Assembly: GCF_001894785.1 (NCBI RefSeq)
Contig: NZ_BCWW01000006.1
Coordinates: 124,001-188,000 of the forward strand
Length of the DNA stretch: 64,000 bases
Direction: 5' to 3'
DNA from: Rhodococcoides fascians NBRC 12155 = LMG 3623
GTDB taxonomy: Bacteria; Actinomycetota; Actinomycetes; Mycobacteriales; Mycobacteriaceae
Below the pieces are notes generated by a model. That model saw only the letters and a program-made list of their open reading frames with translations. It was not told the origin of the DNA and did not search any database. Both the position numbers and the translations under genes were made by a program. This document shows positions 39,459-49,524 of this stretch, piece after piece (position 1 is the stretch's first letter; each line of letters starts with the position of its first letter).

Positions 39459-40652
39459 TCAGAGGCCTTTCGGTTTCAGTAGTTCACGGGCGTGGGCCCG
39501 GGCCCAGGAGTCCGCCGCGAGTACGTCGTCGACGTCCCTGGGAGCCGTCGACCAGTCCTGCCCGCCGTCGCCCAGTACCGCGCGCACCGTCTCGACGATC
39601 TGCGGAAATTCGATCCTGTCATTCAGGAACGCTTCTGCAGCGATTTCGTTGGACGCGTTGTACACCGCAGTCATGCACCCACCCATGATCCCGGCCTCAC
39701 GCGCCAGCTGCACCGCCGGAAACACTCGGTCGTCGAGTGGCTCGAAGTCCCAGGAGAATGCGGTCGTGAAGTCGAGTGCACGGGCGACGTCCGGCACTCG
39801 ATCGGGCCAGCCGAGGGCCAGCCCGATCGGCAACTTCATGTCCGGTGGACTGGCCTGAGCGATGGTCGAACCGTCGACGAACGTCACCATCGAGTGCACG
39901 ATGGACTGCCGGTGCACGGTGACGTCGATCTTCTCGTAGGGCACACCGAACAGCAGGTGCGCCTCGATCAGTTCCAGACCCTTGTTGACCAGTGTCGCCG
40001 AGTTCAGCGTGTTCATCGGTCCCATCGACCAGGTGGGATGTGCGGCGGCCTGCTCCGGCGTGACCGACTTCAGTTCGGTCTCGCTCCACCCTCGAAACGG
40101 ACCTCCCGATGCAGTGAGAACCAGTCGATCCACTTCGCCGCGCGAACCGCTGCGCAGGCACTGGGCAAGCGCGGAGTGCTCGGAGTCGACTGGCACGATC
40201 TGACCGGGGGCTGCGGCGGCGAGAACCAGCTCGCCTCCGGCGACCAGGGATTCCTTGTTGGCCAACGCCAGGCGCGCACCGCTGTTCAGCGCGGCCAGGG
40301 TCGGTTCGAGGCCGAGAGAACCCACGAGGGCATTGAGCACGACGTCCGCCGGGGTCGACTCGACCAGCTCGGTCACTGCTCGCGGACCACTCAGCACTCC
40401 GGGGAAGTCGAGCTCGGCGGCGGCCTCGGGCTGGGCGACGGCTACCCGTCGGACACCGGTCTCCGCAATCTGGCGACGGAGCAGTTCGATGTTTCCACCG
40501 CCCGCAGCCAGCCCGACCACGACGAAGCGGTCCGGGTTGGCGGCGATGACGTCGAGCGCTTGGGTTCCGATCGACCCGGTACTTCCCAGCAACAGCACAC
40601 GTATCGGCTCGGGGCGATCCGAGTTGGTCGTTCGCTCACGATGGTCTGGCAC
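39459..40652 (-). CDS. dxr: 1-deoxy-D-xylulose 5-phosphate reductoisomerase
   Basis: 397 residues. Dxr makes MEP from DXP with NADPH and Mn/Mg. NADPH-binding motif [19 protein letters not shown] (21-39), then [13 protein letters not shown] and the substrate/metal segments [13 protein letters not shown] and [12 protein letters not shown] at 40652 is used; the frame extends further upstream without homology. Forms the dxr-rip1-ispG cluster. Confidence 0.95.
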   Translation of the reverse strand: MPDHRERTTNSDRPEPIRVLLLGSTGSIGTQALDVIAANPDRFVVVGLAAGGGNIELLRRQIAETGVRRVAVAQPEAAAELDFPGVLSGPRAVTELVESTPADVVLNALVGSLGLEPTLAALNSGARLALANKESLVAGGELVLAAAAPGQIVPVDSEHSALAQCLRSGSRGEVDRLVLTASGGPFRGWSETELKSVTPEQAAAHPTWSMGPMNTLNSATLVNKGLELIEAHLLFGVPYEKIDVTVHRQSIVHSMVTFVDGSTIAQASPPDMKLPIGLALGWPDRVPDVARALDFTTAFSWDFEPLDDRVFPAVQLAREAGIMGGCMTAVYNASNEIAAEAFLNDRIEFPQIVETVRAVLGDGGQDWSTAPRDVDDVLAADSWARAHARELLKPKGL

Positions 40653-40720
40653 CGGTCCATTGTTGCCTACCGAGGCTGAGAAACCCCTATGTGCCGACGC
40701 AGGCTGGCACGCTGGGGTGC

Positions 40721-41242
40721 ATGGACTTCTCGAAGTACCGCTCGGCACCGTTCAATTACGACGATGCGGGGGCCACCGCCGGCCCACTGCCCACCGGATA
40801 CCACCACGTCACGATGTCGAGGGTCGTGGGATCGGGGCTGGACGACTTCGTGGCGGCGGCCGATGCGTTGATGCGATGGGACATGCACCGAGGAGCAGGA
40901 CTGAAGGTCCGTTCCGAGGCCGAGACCGCTGTGCCCGACTCGGTGGTCGTTCTCACACTCGGACCGGTGCGCATTCCGTGTCGTGTGGTCTACGTCATCG
41001 ACGAGGCGAACCGTCAGGGTTTCGCCTACGGAACACTCGACGGGCATCCCGAGTCCGGCGAAGAACTCTTCTACGTCGACTACACCCCCGCGGACGGTGC
41101 CGTCACCGCCCACATATCGGCGTTCTCGCGTCCCGGTCGCTGGTACACCAAGCTCGGCGGCCCGGTGGGCAGACGCGTCCAGGCAGCATTCACCGACCGC
41201 TATCTGAGCGCGCTGGCATCCGCGTGCCGACAGGCCGACTGA
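40721..41242 (+). CDS. DUF1990 family protein
   Basis: 173 residues. Beginning [17 protein letters not shown], it has the DUF1990 blocks [37 protein letters not shown] and [20 protein letters not shown]. The family is a small lipocalin/START-like fold with no established role. ATG at 40721 is chosen because the family starts near here. It ends one base before the convergent deacetylase gene. Confidence 0.78.
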   Translation: MDFSKYRSAPFNYDDAGATAGPLPTGYHHVTMSRVVGSGLDDFVAAADALMRWDMHRGAGLKVRSEAETAVPDSVVVLTLGPVRIPCRVVYVIDEANRQGFAYGTLDGHPESGEELFYVDYTPADGAVTAHISAFSRPGRWYTKLGGPVGRRVQAAFTDRYLSALASACRQAD

Positions 41243-41243
41243 C

Positions 41244-42203
41244 TCAGGCCTCTGGCGGGTGCACAGCTCGCCAGTGTTCGGCGATGTCGATTCTCTTCGC
41301 GACCCAGACCTTGTCGTGCGACTGCACGTGATCGAGGAAACGTTCCAGTGCAGCCATGCGGGCCGGCCTGCCCACCAGCCGGCAGTGAAGTCCGACCGAG
41401 AGCATCTTGGGACTCCCACTCGCGCCCTCGGCATAGAGAACGTCGAAGGCGTCACGTAGATGCGCGTAGAACTCGTCGCCCGTCGAGAATCCTCCCGGCG
41501 ATGCGAAACGCATGTCGTTGGTGTCCAGGGTGTACGGCACCACCAGGTGATCGACGACCCCGCCGTCTCGGGGCACCTTCTCCCAGTACGGCAGATCGTC
41601 TGCATAGGAGTCGGAGTCGTACACGAATCCGCCGTGCTCCACCACGAGCGATCGGGTGTTCGGAGAGTCGCGCCCGGTGTACCACCCCAGTGGCGCAGAC
41701 CCCGTCAGCTCGCGCAGGATGGTCACGGCCTCCGCCATGTGCTCGCGCTCGACGTTCGCGTCGATCTGCTGATACGACAACCACCGCAAGCCGTGACATG
41801 CGATCTCGTGGTCCAATTCCAGCAGTGCCGCAACCACTTCCGGGTTCCGCTCCATTGCCTTGGCGACCGCGAACACGGTCAGCGGTAACCCACGCTTCTC
41901 GAATGCGCGCAGCACGCGCCACACTCCGGCTCTGGATCCGTACTCGTACAGCGATTCCATGCTCATGTGTCGATTCGGAAACGCCTGTGCGCCGATCATT
42001 TCCGACAGAAACGTCTCGGACTTCGTGTCGCCGTCGAGCACGTTGTTCTCGGCACCCTCCTCGTAATTGAGGACGAACTGGACGGCGATGTTCGCCTCAT
42101 CCGGCCACTGCGCGAGCGGCGGCGTGCGGCCGTAACCGACCATGTCGCGGGGATAGCTCAGCGGGGACCGACTCGGACGATGGGGAAGGCGCTCGGAGGT
42201 CAC
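41244..42203 (-). CDS. Polysaccharide deacetylase-family protein, allantoinase PuuE-like
   Basis: 319 residues. The N-terminal YPRDMVGYGRTPPLAQWPDE and FVLNYEEGAENNVLDGD match PuuE-type cofactor-independent allantoinase (opens the allantoin ring). Later blocks include RHMSMESLYEYGSRAGVWRV, HEIACHGLRWLSYQQID and GWYTGRDSPNTRSLV. No other purine degradation gene is nearby, so the substrate is uncertain. GTG start. Confidence 0.75.
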   Translation of the reverse strand: MTSERLPHRPSRSPLSYPRDMVGYGRTPPLAQWPDEANIAVQFVLNYEEGAENNVLDGDTKSETFLSEMIGAQAFPNRHMSMESLYEYGSRAGVWRVLRAFEKRGLPLTVFAVAKAMERNPEVVAALLELDHEIACHGLRWLSYQQIDANVEREHMAEAVTILRELTGSAPLGWYTGRDSPNTRSLVVEHGGFVYDSDSYADDLPYWEKVPRDGGVVDHLVVPYTLDTNDMRFASPGGFSTGDEFYAHLRDAFDVLYAEGASGSPKMLSVGLHCRLVGRPARMAALERFLDHVQSHDKVWVAKRIDIAEHWRAVHPPEA

Positions 42204-42360
42204 CGCCGCAGTCTCTCATTCGAGCCCGCACACGCGCTGGGTGAGCGATGCAACCCTGATCACTACGACGGGCGGTCGTATGCCAATATTGTTCCGACAA
42301 CGCGTCTCGCACCGTTCGTGCCGGGACCCACGTGAACGCATCACCCGAGAGGATCGACCG

Positions 42361-42630
42361 GTGGCAAATACCGAACTGGAATCCGCTTCGTACGACCCGG
42401 TCGTCGATACCCGCAACGAGGTGCCCGAGGTGCCGTCCGCCGCATGGGGTTGGAGCGGCGAGTCGAACAAGGCGATGCGCGTCGCAGCCATCGTCGTTGC
42501 CGCGTTCCTGCTGTTCATGATCATCGGAAATCACACCGGCAAGGTCGAGGACCTGTGGTTGGTCGGCTTCGCGGTGGCACTGGTCGGACTCGTCGTGCGC
42601 GACGTCATCGTCCGCCGCAAGCCCCGCTAG
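42361..42630 (+). CDS. DUF2631 small membrane protein
   Basis: 89 residues from GTG 42361. N-terminal acidic region, then two hydrophobic segments (VAAIVVAAFLLFMIIGNH and LWLVGFAVALVGLVVRDVIV) and a basic end (RRKPR). It corresponds to the actinobacterial DUF2631 family of small membrane proteins; function unknown. It converges with rlmN four bases away. Confidence 0.75.
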   Translation: MANTELESASYDPVVDTRNEVPEVPSAAWGWSGESNKAMRVAAIVVAAFLLFMIIGNHTGKVEDLWLVGFAVALVGLVVRDVIVRRKPR

Positions 42631-42634
42631 CGGT

Positions 42635-43786
42635 TCAGTTCTCGGCGGCGAGCTGACCGCACGCCGCCGCGATCTCCTGCCCTCGGGTATCGCGGACGGT
42701 GCACGAGACGCCCTGCGCGATGACCCGGCGGACGAATTCCCGCTCCACCGGCTTCGGGCTGGCATCCCACTCGCTACCCGGAGTCGGATTGAGGGGAATC
42801 AGGTTGACGTGTACCCGGGATCCGAGCGCCTTGTGCAGCTTCTTGCCCAGCATGTCCGCTCGCCACGGCTGATCGTTGACGTCCCGGATCATCGCGTACT
42901 CGATCGAGACGCGTCGACCGGTCTGATCGGCGTAGTACCGGGCAGCGGAGAGAACCTCCGCCACCGACCAACGATTGTTGACCGGGACCAACGTGTCTCG
43001 GAGCTCATCGTCCGGCGTGTGCAGAGACACGGCCAAGGTCACCGACAGACCCTCGTCGGCCAGCTTTCGAATGGCCGGAGCAAGGCCGACCGTCGACACG
43101 GTGACCGAACGCTGTGACAGTCCCAGCCCGTCGGGGGCTGGTGAGACGATCTTGCGCACTGCCGCGACGACGCGCTTGTAGTTGGCCAGCGGCTCGCCCA
43201 TGCCCATGAACACGACGTTCGACAGACGACCCTCACCGCCGGGGACGACGCCGTCGCGCATGTCTGCGGCCGCCGAACGGACCTGATCGACGATCTCCGC
43301 CGTCGACAGGTTCCGCGTCAGGCCGGCCTGACCGGTCGCGCAGAACGGACATGCCATTCCGCAACCGGCCTGACTCGAGATGCACAGCGTCGCGCGATCC
43401 GGATACCGCATCAGAACACTCTCGAGAAGAGTCCCGTCGTTGGCCTTCCACAGCGTCTTTCGAGTGTCACCGTCGTCACACGCCAAGTGCTTGATCGGCG
43501 TCAGCAAGGTGGGAAAGAGATCGGCACCGACCTTCTCCCGAGCCTCGGCCGGAAGATCGGTCATCTTGGTGGTGTCGGCCTCGAGCCGCGCGTAGTAGTG
43601 CCGCGCAAGTTGGTCGGCCCGGAATGCCGGTAGACCGAGTGCCTTCACTGCCTCACGCAGGCCCTCTTTGTCCAGGTCGGCGAGGTGACGCGACGGCATT
43701 CCCCGACGCGGAGCTGTGAAGACCAGCGGAAGATTCGGTCTCTTCTGCTCGGTCGTGCTGTCCGTTGCGGCTGCGGAATCACTCAT
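42635..43786 (-). CDS. rlmN: 23S rRNA/tRNA (adenine-C2)-methyltransferase RlmN
   Basis: 383 residues. RlmN methylates A2503 of 23S rRNA (and A37 of some tRNAs) by radical SAM chemistry. The cluster motif is GCGMACPFC (CxxxCxxC); [17 protein letters not shown] and [16 protein letters not shown] follow. The ATG start at 43786 is preferred over the longer frame. Confidence 0.95.
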   Translation of the reverse strand: MSDSAAATDSTTEQKRPNLPLVFTAPRRGMPSRHLADLDKEGLREAVKALGLPAFRADQLARHYYARLEADTTKMTDLPAEAREKVGADLFPTLLTPIKHLACDDGDTRKTLWKANDGTLLESVLMRYPDRATLCISSQAGCGMACPFCATGQAGLTRNLSTAEIVDQVRSAAADMRDGVVPGGEGRLSNVVFMGMGEPLANYKRVVAAVRKIVSPAPDGLGLSQRSVTVSTVGLAPAIRKLADEGLSVTLAVSLHTPDDELRDTLVPVNNRWSVAEVLSAARYYADQTGRRVSIEYAMIRDVNDQPWRADMLGKKLHKALGSRVHVNLIPLNPTPGSEWDASPKPVEREFVRRVIAQGVSCTVRDTRGQEIAAACGQLAAEN

Positions 43787-43952
43787 GCTCGACCCCCGCG
43801 TCGTTCCTGCTGGCTCAACTCCATACCCACCATTGTCCACCCGTTCTGCTCACAGTCCTATTCGCGACGGTTTTCGACGGTGCCCTGACGGGTATCGACG
43901 CCGGGACCGATTGCGCGTGCATTCGGACCACGCGTGCGAAAGGATCATCGAC

Positions 43953-44393
43953 ATGGCCACCAGAGCAGACGACAACAACGAGGCACCGTTCGACACATCG
44001 GCCTCGGTCACGCCCGGATTCGACCGGCCGACGAGTGCCGCCGGCGACCTCACCCCCATCACCACGCCGGATTCGGACGGCCATTCCGCGCCCGACCCCG
44101 AGTTCGTTCCGGAACAGCAGCACACCCCCACCGATGTGGCGCACACCCGCACCGCCGCCCTCTGGACCGGCCTGGTGGTCGGGGCCGTCGTCCTTGTCGT
44201 TCTCCTGGTGTTCATCGTGCAGAACCTCGACTCGGTCACCGTGCAGATCTTCGCCTGGCAGCTCGACCTACCCCTCGGAATCAGCATGCTGCTGGCCGCG
44301 ATCGCGGGTGCGCTGGTGATGGCCATGGCCGGCGGTGCCCGAATCCTGCAGGTCCGGCGCGCAGCGAAGAAGAACCAGCGTCACGGTTCGTGA
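43953..44393 (+). CDS. LapA-like membrane protein
   Basis: 146 residues from ATG 43953 (MATRADDNNEAPFDTS), preceded by AAAGGAT. A ~60-residue disordered, acidic N-terminal region is followed by two transmembrane segments (LWTGLVVGAVVLVVLLVFIV and LGISMLLAAIAGALVMAMAG) with NLDSVTVQIFAWQLDLP between them, the LapA/DUF1049 pattern. Role in membrane stability or LPS assembly in gram-negatives is not relevant to the cell type here. Function unknown. Confidence 0.7.
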   Translation: MATRADDNNEAPFDTSASVTPGFDRPTSAAGDLTPITTPDSDGHSAPDPEFVPEQQHTPTDVAHTRTAALWTGLVVGAVVLVVLLVFIVQNLDSVTVQIFAWQLDLPLGISMLLAAIAGALVMAMAGGARILQVRRAAKKNQRHGS

Positions 44394-44471
44394 ACACTAT
44401 GTACAGAAGCTGGCACCGATGCTCTGAATCGATAAGGTTGGCGGTGCCCGACTTCACTCGAGGAGCATGAC

Positions 44472-45326
44472 GTGACTACTTTCATGGAGACACCGGTGGC
44501 ATCCGGCGTTGCACCCGACCGCGCACGATCGTGGCTGTTGGTTCCGGCCACCAAGCCCGATACCTTCGACGCTGCTGTCGCGTCCGGTGTCGACGCCGTC
44601 ATCCTCGACATCGAGGACGCAGTCGCTCCAGCGAAGAAGCCTGCCGCTCGCGAGACCGTCGTGCGCTGGCTCAGCGAGGGCAACTCGGCCTGGGTGCGCG
44701 TCAACGACGCGACGACCCCGTACTGGGCCGACGATCTCGCCGCGTTGTCCGGGCTGCCCGGCCTGGTGGGGGTCATGCTCGCGAAGACCGAGAGCGGCGG
44801 TCAGGTCGAGGCGACAGCCGCCCGCCTCGCCGACGGCACCCCGATCCTCGCGCTGGTCGAATCAGCAGCAGGACTCGAGGCCGCCACCGAAATCGCGCGC
44901 GCGGACTCGACATTCCGTCTCGCCTTCGGCAGCGGCGACTTCCGACGCGACACGGGCATGAGCGACGACCCGCTCGCCATGGCCTACCCGCGCTCGCGAC
45001 TGGTCGTCTCCTCGCGCGTCGCACGACTGCCCGGACCCATCGACGGTCCGACACTGACCGCGAACGACAGCATCCTCGGGCGCGATGCAGCCCTGACGCT
45101 CTCGATGGGCATGGCAGGCAAACTCTGTATGCACACCGATCAGGTGGCCATCGTCAACCGCGAACTGGCCCCCTCCCCGACCGACGTGTCCTGGGCTCAC
45201 GATGTCATCGACGCTCTCGGTGCCGACGGTGCTCACGTCAAGGACGGCAGCGATCTGCCGCGTCTGGCAAAGGCTCTCAAGATCAACGAACTGGCTCGAA
45301 TCTTCGGAATCTCTGCCGCGTCCTGA
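44472..45326 (+). CDS. HpcH/HpaI aldolase family protein (CitE-like CoA ester lyase)
   Basis: 284 residues. TIM-barrel family that cleaves or forms C-C bonds in citryl-/malyl-/beta-methylmalyl-CoA. Motifs include SWLLVPATKPDTFDAAVASG, VILDIEDAVAPAKKP, LALVESAAGLEAATE and GKLCMHTDQVAIVN, with the acidic metal ligands expected. Stand-alone CitE-like (no citrate lyase partners), so a malyl-CoA or unrelated role is likely. The GTG start at 44472 follows CGAGGAGCA. Confidence 0.85.
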   Translation: MTTFMETPVASGVAPDRARSWLLVPATKPDTFDAAVASGVDAVILDIEDAVAPAKKPAARETVVRWLSEGNSAWVRVNDATTPYWADDLAALSGLPGLVGVMLAKTESGGQVEATAARLADGTPILALVESAAGLEAATEIARADSTFRLAFGSGDFRRDTGMSDDPLAMAYPRSRLVVSSRVARLPGPIDGPTLTANDSILGRDAALTLSMGMAGKLCMHTDQVAIVNRELAPSPTDVSWAHDVIDALGADGAHVKDGSDLPRLAKALKINELARIFGISAAS

Positions 45327-45347
45327 TCGCTCGCTGCCGAGCCAGGC

Positions 45348-46067
45348 TCAGATCGACTCGACGCCGGTCGGCTTGTATCGAACGTGGATGCGATAGCGCA
45401 CATTCAGGGTGAGGCCGTCGACCTGCCGTGCCGCAGCGCGCGCTACCCGCGGTGAAAACTCGATTCCCAGCACATCCCGCAAAACCCGGCGGTCGGGAAA
45501 CGCCCACCTCGTGTCGACGCGTCGCATCTCGGATCCCTGGGCATCGAAGAACGCCTCGACGGCCGCCGGATCGTAGTGCGGGAGATCCGCACGCATCCAG
45601 TCCCCGTACGGAGACGACGTGGCGTCGAGGTCCACGACCACCAACGCCCCTCCGGGCCGCAGAACTCGCATCGCTTCGCTGATACCCGGGCCGCAGCCGG
45701 GGCCGAAGAAATACGCGGTTCGCGCGTGGACGAGATCGACCGAACCTGTGTCGACGGGCAGCGCGTCCGCTCTACCCGCACGCACGGCGACGTTCGCAAG
45801 TGACTCGACGCGCGTGCGGGCTGCGGCCACCAATGGGGCGTGCGGTTCCACACCGATGACGTACCGGGCGTCCGCAGCGAACATCGGAAGATGGAAACCG
45901 CTGCCGCAGCCCACGTCCACGACGTTCTCGGCCGTCCAATCGACGGTCGATCGAATGGTCGCGAACACAGCGCCGTCGACGTCCTGAGCCCTGTTCTCCG
46001 CCTCGTACAGATGCGGCCAGTGCCAGATGTTGGGACTGGGAATCACCCCGCCGCGATCACCGCTCAT
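45348..46067 (-). CDS. SAM-dependent class I methyltransferase
   Basis: 239 residues. Motif I is VVDVGCGSGFHLPMFAADA (about 52-70), and later VDLVHARTAYFFGPG and EAMRVLRPGGALVVVDLD. Substrate unknown; closest look is small-molecule methyltransferase. ATG at 46067 lies 16 bases after the cdsA stop, so it may be co-transcribed with cdsA. Confidence 0.85.
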   Translation of the reverse strand: MSGDRGGVIPSPNIWHWPHLYEAENRAQDVDGAVFATIRSTVDWTAENVVDVGCGSGFHLPMFAADARYVIGVEPHAPLVAAARTRVESLANVAVRAGRADALPVDTGSVDLVHARTAYFFGPGCGPGISEAMRVLRPGGALVVVDLDATSSPYGDWMRADLPHYDPAAVEAFFDAQGSEMRRVDTRWAFPDRRVLRDVLGIEFSPRVARAAARQVDGLTLNVRYRIHVRYKPTGVESI

Positions 46068-46083
46068 CGTCCGGCGGAGTCGG

Positions 46084-46998
46084 TCAGAGCAACACGGTGA
46101 AGACGAGCCACGCAACGAACGCAGAGGGCAGCAACGAGTCGAGTCTGTCCATGATGCCTCCGTGGCCGGGCAGTAACGAGCCCATGTCCTTGATTCGTAG
46201 GTCGCGCTTGACCTGCGATTCGATGAGGTCGCCCAGAGTTCCCGTCACGACCAGCACGACTCCCAGCAGGACACCGATCATCGAGTTGGCCTCGAGAATC
46301 AGGGTCACCGTCAGCAGGCAACCGATGACGCAGAAGATGAGCGATCCGACCAGCCCTTCCCAGGACTTCTTCGGGCTGATGGCCGGTGCCATCGGGTGCT
46401 TGCCGAACAGCACACCGGCGATGTAACCACCGACATCCGAGCACACGACGCCGATGACGAAGACCAGGATGCGACCGGCACCGTTGTCCTGCAGGACCAT
46501 CAGAACGGCGAACGAGGCCAACAGCGGTAGCCAACACGCCACCAGAACGGTGACGGAGAGTTCTTCGAGATAGTTCTTGGGAGCAGTACCGAAGCCTTGT
46601 CTCAGCAACAGCCACACCATGCAGACCACGACGGTGCCCACAGCCGCACTGAGCACTCCGACGGCACCGAACGGCCAGCCCAGCCAGATCATGGCCTGAC
46701 CACCGAGGATCAGCGGGATGCGCGGAACGAGAACACCGCCCTCGCGGAGCCGCTTGGACACCTCGTACGTCGCGACGGCCAACGCCACGGCCACGACACC
46801 GATCCATACCAACGGCACGAACACGAGCACGAGGATCAACCCGATACCCAAACTGCCGCCGACGCCGATCGCGGCAGGCAGATTTCGACCCGCCTTGCCG
46901 GCGGACTTCGTGGCGGCGACCCCGGACGAGCCAGCGGGCGTGCCGCTGCCCTCCTGCCGATCCGGTCCCACCACTGTCGTCAACTCCTCGATATTCAT
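46084..46998 (-). CDS. cdsA: Phosphatidate cytidylyltransferase
   Basis: 304 residues, integral membrane protein with about eight segments. CdsA makes CDP-diacylglycerol from phosphatidic acid and CTP. The C-terminal signature is DLIESQVKRDLRIKDMGSLL then PGHGGIMDRLDSLL. A charged N-terminal stretch (DRQEGSGTPAGSSGV) precedes the first helix. It lies 36 bases after frr in a conserved actinobacterial cluster. Confidence 0.94.
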   Translation of the reverse strand: MNIEELTTVVGPDRQEGSGTPAGSSGVAATKSAGKAGRNLPAAIGVGGSLGIGLILVLVFVPLVWIGVVAVALAVATYEVSKRLREGGVLVPRIPLILGGQAMIWLGWPFGAVGVLSAAVGTVVVCMVWLLLRQGFGTAPKNYLEELSVTVLVACWLPLLASFAVLMVLQDNGAGRILVFVIGVVCSDVGGYIAGVLFGKHPMAPAISPKKSWEGLVGSLIFCVIGCLLTVTLILEANSMIGVLLGVVLVVTGTLGDLIESQVKRDLRIKDMGSLLPGHGGIMDRLDSLLPSAFVAWLVFTVLL

Positions 46999-47034
46999 CG
47001 TCGTTCCACCGTGTTGCGCAACTATCGAAGGAGG

Positions 47035-47592
47035 TCAGACCTCCATCAATTCACCCTCTTTGCGCTTGACCAGTTCGTCGACCGAGGCGGTGTACTTCGC
47101 GGTGGTCTTGTCGAGCTCGTTCTCGGCACGTACGACGTCGTCCTCGCCGGCCTCGCCGTCCTTCTGGATGCGCTTGAGCTCTTCCATCGTCTTGCGGCGC
47201 ACGTTGCGAATGGACACCTTGGCGTCCTCGCCCTTGCCCTTGGCCTGCTTGACGAACTCACGGCGTCGTTCCTCGGTCAGCTGCGGCACGCCGATACGAA
47301 TCAGGTTGCCGTCGTTGGTGGGGTTGACGCCGAGATCGGAATTGCGGATAGCGGTTTCGATCGGCCCGAGCTGATTCGACTCGTACGGCTTGATCACCAC
47401 CAATCGCGCCTCCGGCACGCTGATGCTGGCCAGCTGGGTGATCGGCGTCGGGGCACCGTAGTACTCGATGACGATGCGCGAGAACATTCCCGGGTTGGCC
47501 CGCCCGGTGCGGATCGAGGACAGATCGTCACGGGCAACCGATACGGCCTTTTCCATCTTCTCTTCGGCGTCGAAGAGAGCTTCGTCAATCAC
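47035..47592 (-). CDS. frr: Ribosome-recycling factor
   Basis: 185 residues. Frr splits post-termination ribosomes with EF-G. Family blocks: [59 protein letters not shown] and the coiled C-terminal arm. The GTG start at 47592 has GGAGGA about 7 bases upstream; the frame continues upstream without homology. Follows pyrH by 55 bases. Confidence 0.96.
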   Translation of the reverse strand: MIDEALFDAEEKMEKAVSVARDDLSSIRTGRANPGMFSRIVIEYYGAPTPITQLASISVPEARLVVIKPYESNQLGPIETAIRNSDLGVNPTNDGNLIRIGVPQLTEERRREFVKQAKGKGEDAKVSIRNVRRKTMEELKRIQKDGEAGEDDVVRAENELDKTTAKYTASVDELVKRKEGELMEV

Positions 47593-47647
47593 GATCTGTC
47601 CTCCATCGTCTTCGTTCTCGGTTCGTTCGCGGTCGTGTCGGCGGCAT

Positions 47648-48376
47648 TCACGACGTGACCAGCGTGCCGATGTTCTCGCCCGACACGGCGCGAGCAATGT
47701 TTCCCTGAATCAGCAAATTGAACACCAACATCGGCATCTGATTGTCCATGCAGAGGCTGAAGGCAGTCGCGTCGGCAACTTTGAGGCCTCGCTCGAGGGC
47801 TTCGCGGTGGGTGATCGTGTCGAACATCGTCGCGTCGGGATCGAGCCGTGGATCGGCCGAGTAGACACCGTCGACGGCCTTGGCCATCAACAGCACCTCG
47901 GCACCGATCTCGAGCGCCCGCTGCGCCGCCGTCGTATCCGTCGAGAAATAGGGCATGCCCATACCTGCGCCGAAGATGACGACACGCCCCTTCTCGAGGT
48001 GCCGTCGCGCGCGCAGCGGGAGGTACGGCTCGGCCACCTGGCCCATCGTGATCGCGGTCTGGACTCTGGTGGCAACACCCTGCTTTTCCAGAAAATCCTG
48101 CAGCGCAAGACAATTCATGACCGTGCCTAGCATGCCCATGTAGTCCGAGCGAGATCGGTCCATCCCCCGCTGCTGCAATTCGGCACCGCGGAAGAAGTTT
48201 CCGCCACCGATCACCACGGCGACCTGAACTCCGGTGGCCACCACCTCGGCGATCTGCTCGGCAACGTTGTTCACGACATCCGGATCGAGCCCCACCTGGC
48301 CACCACCGAACATCTCCCCACCCAGTTTGAGCATCACGCGTCGGAACCCGGGACGGTCAGGGGCCGGATCGGTCAT
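47648..48376 (-). CDS. pyrH: UMP kinase
   Basis: 242 residues. PyrH phosphorylates UMP to UDP for pyrimidine nucleotide supply. Family blocks include [59 protein letters not shown] and [20 protein letters not shown]. The pyrH-frr-cdsA order is conserved in Actinobacteria. It is separated from tsf by a terminator-like hairpin. Confidence 0.96.
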   Translation of the reverse strand: MTDPAPDRPGFRRVMLKLGGEMFGGGQVGLDPDVVNNVAEQIAEVVATGVQVAVVIGGGNFFRGAELQQRGMDRSRSDYMGMLGTVMNCLALQDFLEKQGVATRVQTAITMGQVAEPYLPLRARRHLEKGRVVIFGAGMGMPYFSTDTTAAQRALEIGAEVLLMAKAVDGVYSADPRLDPDATMFDTITHREALERGLKVADATAFSLCMDNQMPMLVFNLLIQGNIARAVSGENIGTLVTS

Positions 48377-48479
48377 AGCTCTCCTCGGTACTCGTCGAAC
48401 ACTACGGTTTACTCACCGATCATCCTGCCCTATCGGCACCCGATCGGTGGACACGGCTCCGACCTGCCTCGCGCACGAA

Positions 48480-48518
48480 CGATGCCGTCCACTCGATGAA
48501 ATCGAATGAACGGCATCG
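48480..48518 (-). terminator. Terminator-like hairpin after tsf
   Basis: Stem CGATGCCGT/ACGGCATCG with an inner TCGAT-GAA-ATCGA helix, located 23 bases after the tsf stop on the same strand. No long T tract. Likely terminator of the rpsB-tsf unit. Confidence 0.6.
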
Positions 48519-48540
48519 CCTCGATCGGATCGAGCGCAGA

Positions 48541-49365
48541 CTAGCTGGCGCCGACCTCGAATCGGGAGAAACGGGTGATGGTCACGCCGGCCTCGTCGAG
48601 GATGGCCTTGACGGTCTTGTTGCCGTCCTGAACCGACTTCTGCTCGGTGAGAACGACGTCCTTGAAGAATCCGTTGACGCGACCTTCGACGATCTTCGGC
48701 AGAGCCTGCTCCGGCTTGCCCTCTTCGCGCGCGGTTTCTTCTGCGATCCGACGCTCGGCGGCGACCAGATCCTCGGGAACCTCGTCACGGGTGACGTACT
48801 TGGCCTTGAGCGCTGCGATCTGCATCGCGGCAGCGCGCGCAGCATCGCCGGCGGCGTCGCCGTCACCGGTGTACTCGACCAGCACGCCGACGGCAGGCGG
48901 CAGGTCCGCGCTGCGCTTGTGCAGGTAGGTCGCGGTGTTGCCGTCGTAGGACACGACGCGGCGAATTTCGAGCTTCTCGCCGATCTTGGCCGACAACTCG
49001 TTCAGAGCCGTTTCGACGGTCTTGCCGTTCAGGTCGAGTGCCTTGAGAGCGTCGACATCAGCAGGCTCGCCTGCTGCAGCCGTCGCCGCGACGGACGCGG
49101 CGAACGTCTGGAACTCGTCGTTCTTGGCCACGAAGTCGGTCTCGGAGTTGATCTCCACGAGCACTCCACCCTCGGCGACGACGAGGCCTTCGGCGGTGTT
49201 GCGCTCGGCGCGCTTGCCGACGTCCTTGGCACCCTTGATACGCAGGTACTCGACGGCCTTGTCGTAGTCGCCGTCGTTCTCGGCGAGTGCGTTCTTGCAG
49301 TCCATCATTCCGGAGCCGGTGAGCTCGCGGAGCCGCTTGACGTCGGCGGCAGTGTAGTTCGCCAT
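48541..49365 (-). CDS. tsf: Elongation factor Ts
   Basis: 274 residues. EF-Ts exchanges GDP for GTP on EF-Tu. Begins [20 protein letters not shown] (UBA domain), with signature [20 protein letters not shown] and [20 protein letters not shown]. Full length. It follows rpsB, separated by a hairpin at 49482. Confidence 0.97.
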   Translation of the reverse strand: MANYTAADVKRLRELTGSGMMDCKNALAENDGDYDKAVEYLRIKGAKDVGKRAERNTAEGLVVAEGGVLVEINSETDFVAKNDEFQTFAASVAATAAAGEPADVDALKALDLNGKTVETALNELSAKIGEKLEIRRVVSYDGNTATYLHKRSADLPPAVGVLVEYTGDGDAAGDAARAAAMQIAALKAKYVTRDEVPEDLVAAERRIAEETAREEGKPEQALPKIVEGRVNGFFKDVVLTEQKSVQDGNKTVKAILDEAGVTITRFSRFEVGAS

Positions 49366-49481
49366 CGTGGGCGAGCCTCCTCAAAAGTCTGAATACGGGC
49401 GTTGACGAAAGTGCTGTTCTCGAAGCGTGATCGACGGGCTCGCTGTGGAGCCGGACCGATCACAACCCTGACATACCGAAG

Positions 49482-49517
49482 CGGCCCCGGCCCACCCCTG
49501 AGGGTGAACCGGGACCG
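49482..49517 (-). terminator. GC-rich hairpin between rpsB and tsf
   Basis: Imperfect stem with arms CGGTCCCGG/CCGGGGCCG and an inner CACCC/GGGTG helix on the minus strand, just after the rpsB stop. It may be a partial terminator or attenuator that adjusts the S2/EF-Ts ratio; inferred. Confidence 0.5.
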
Positions 49518-49524
49518 AATTCGA

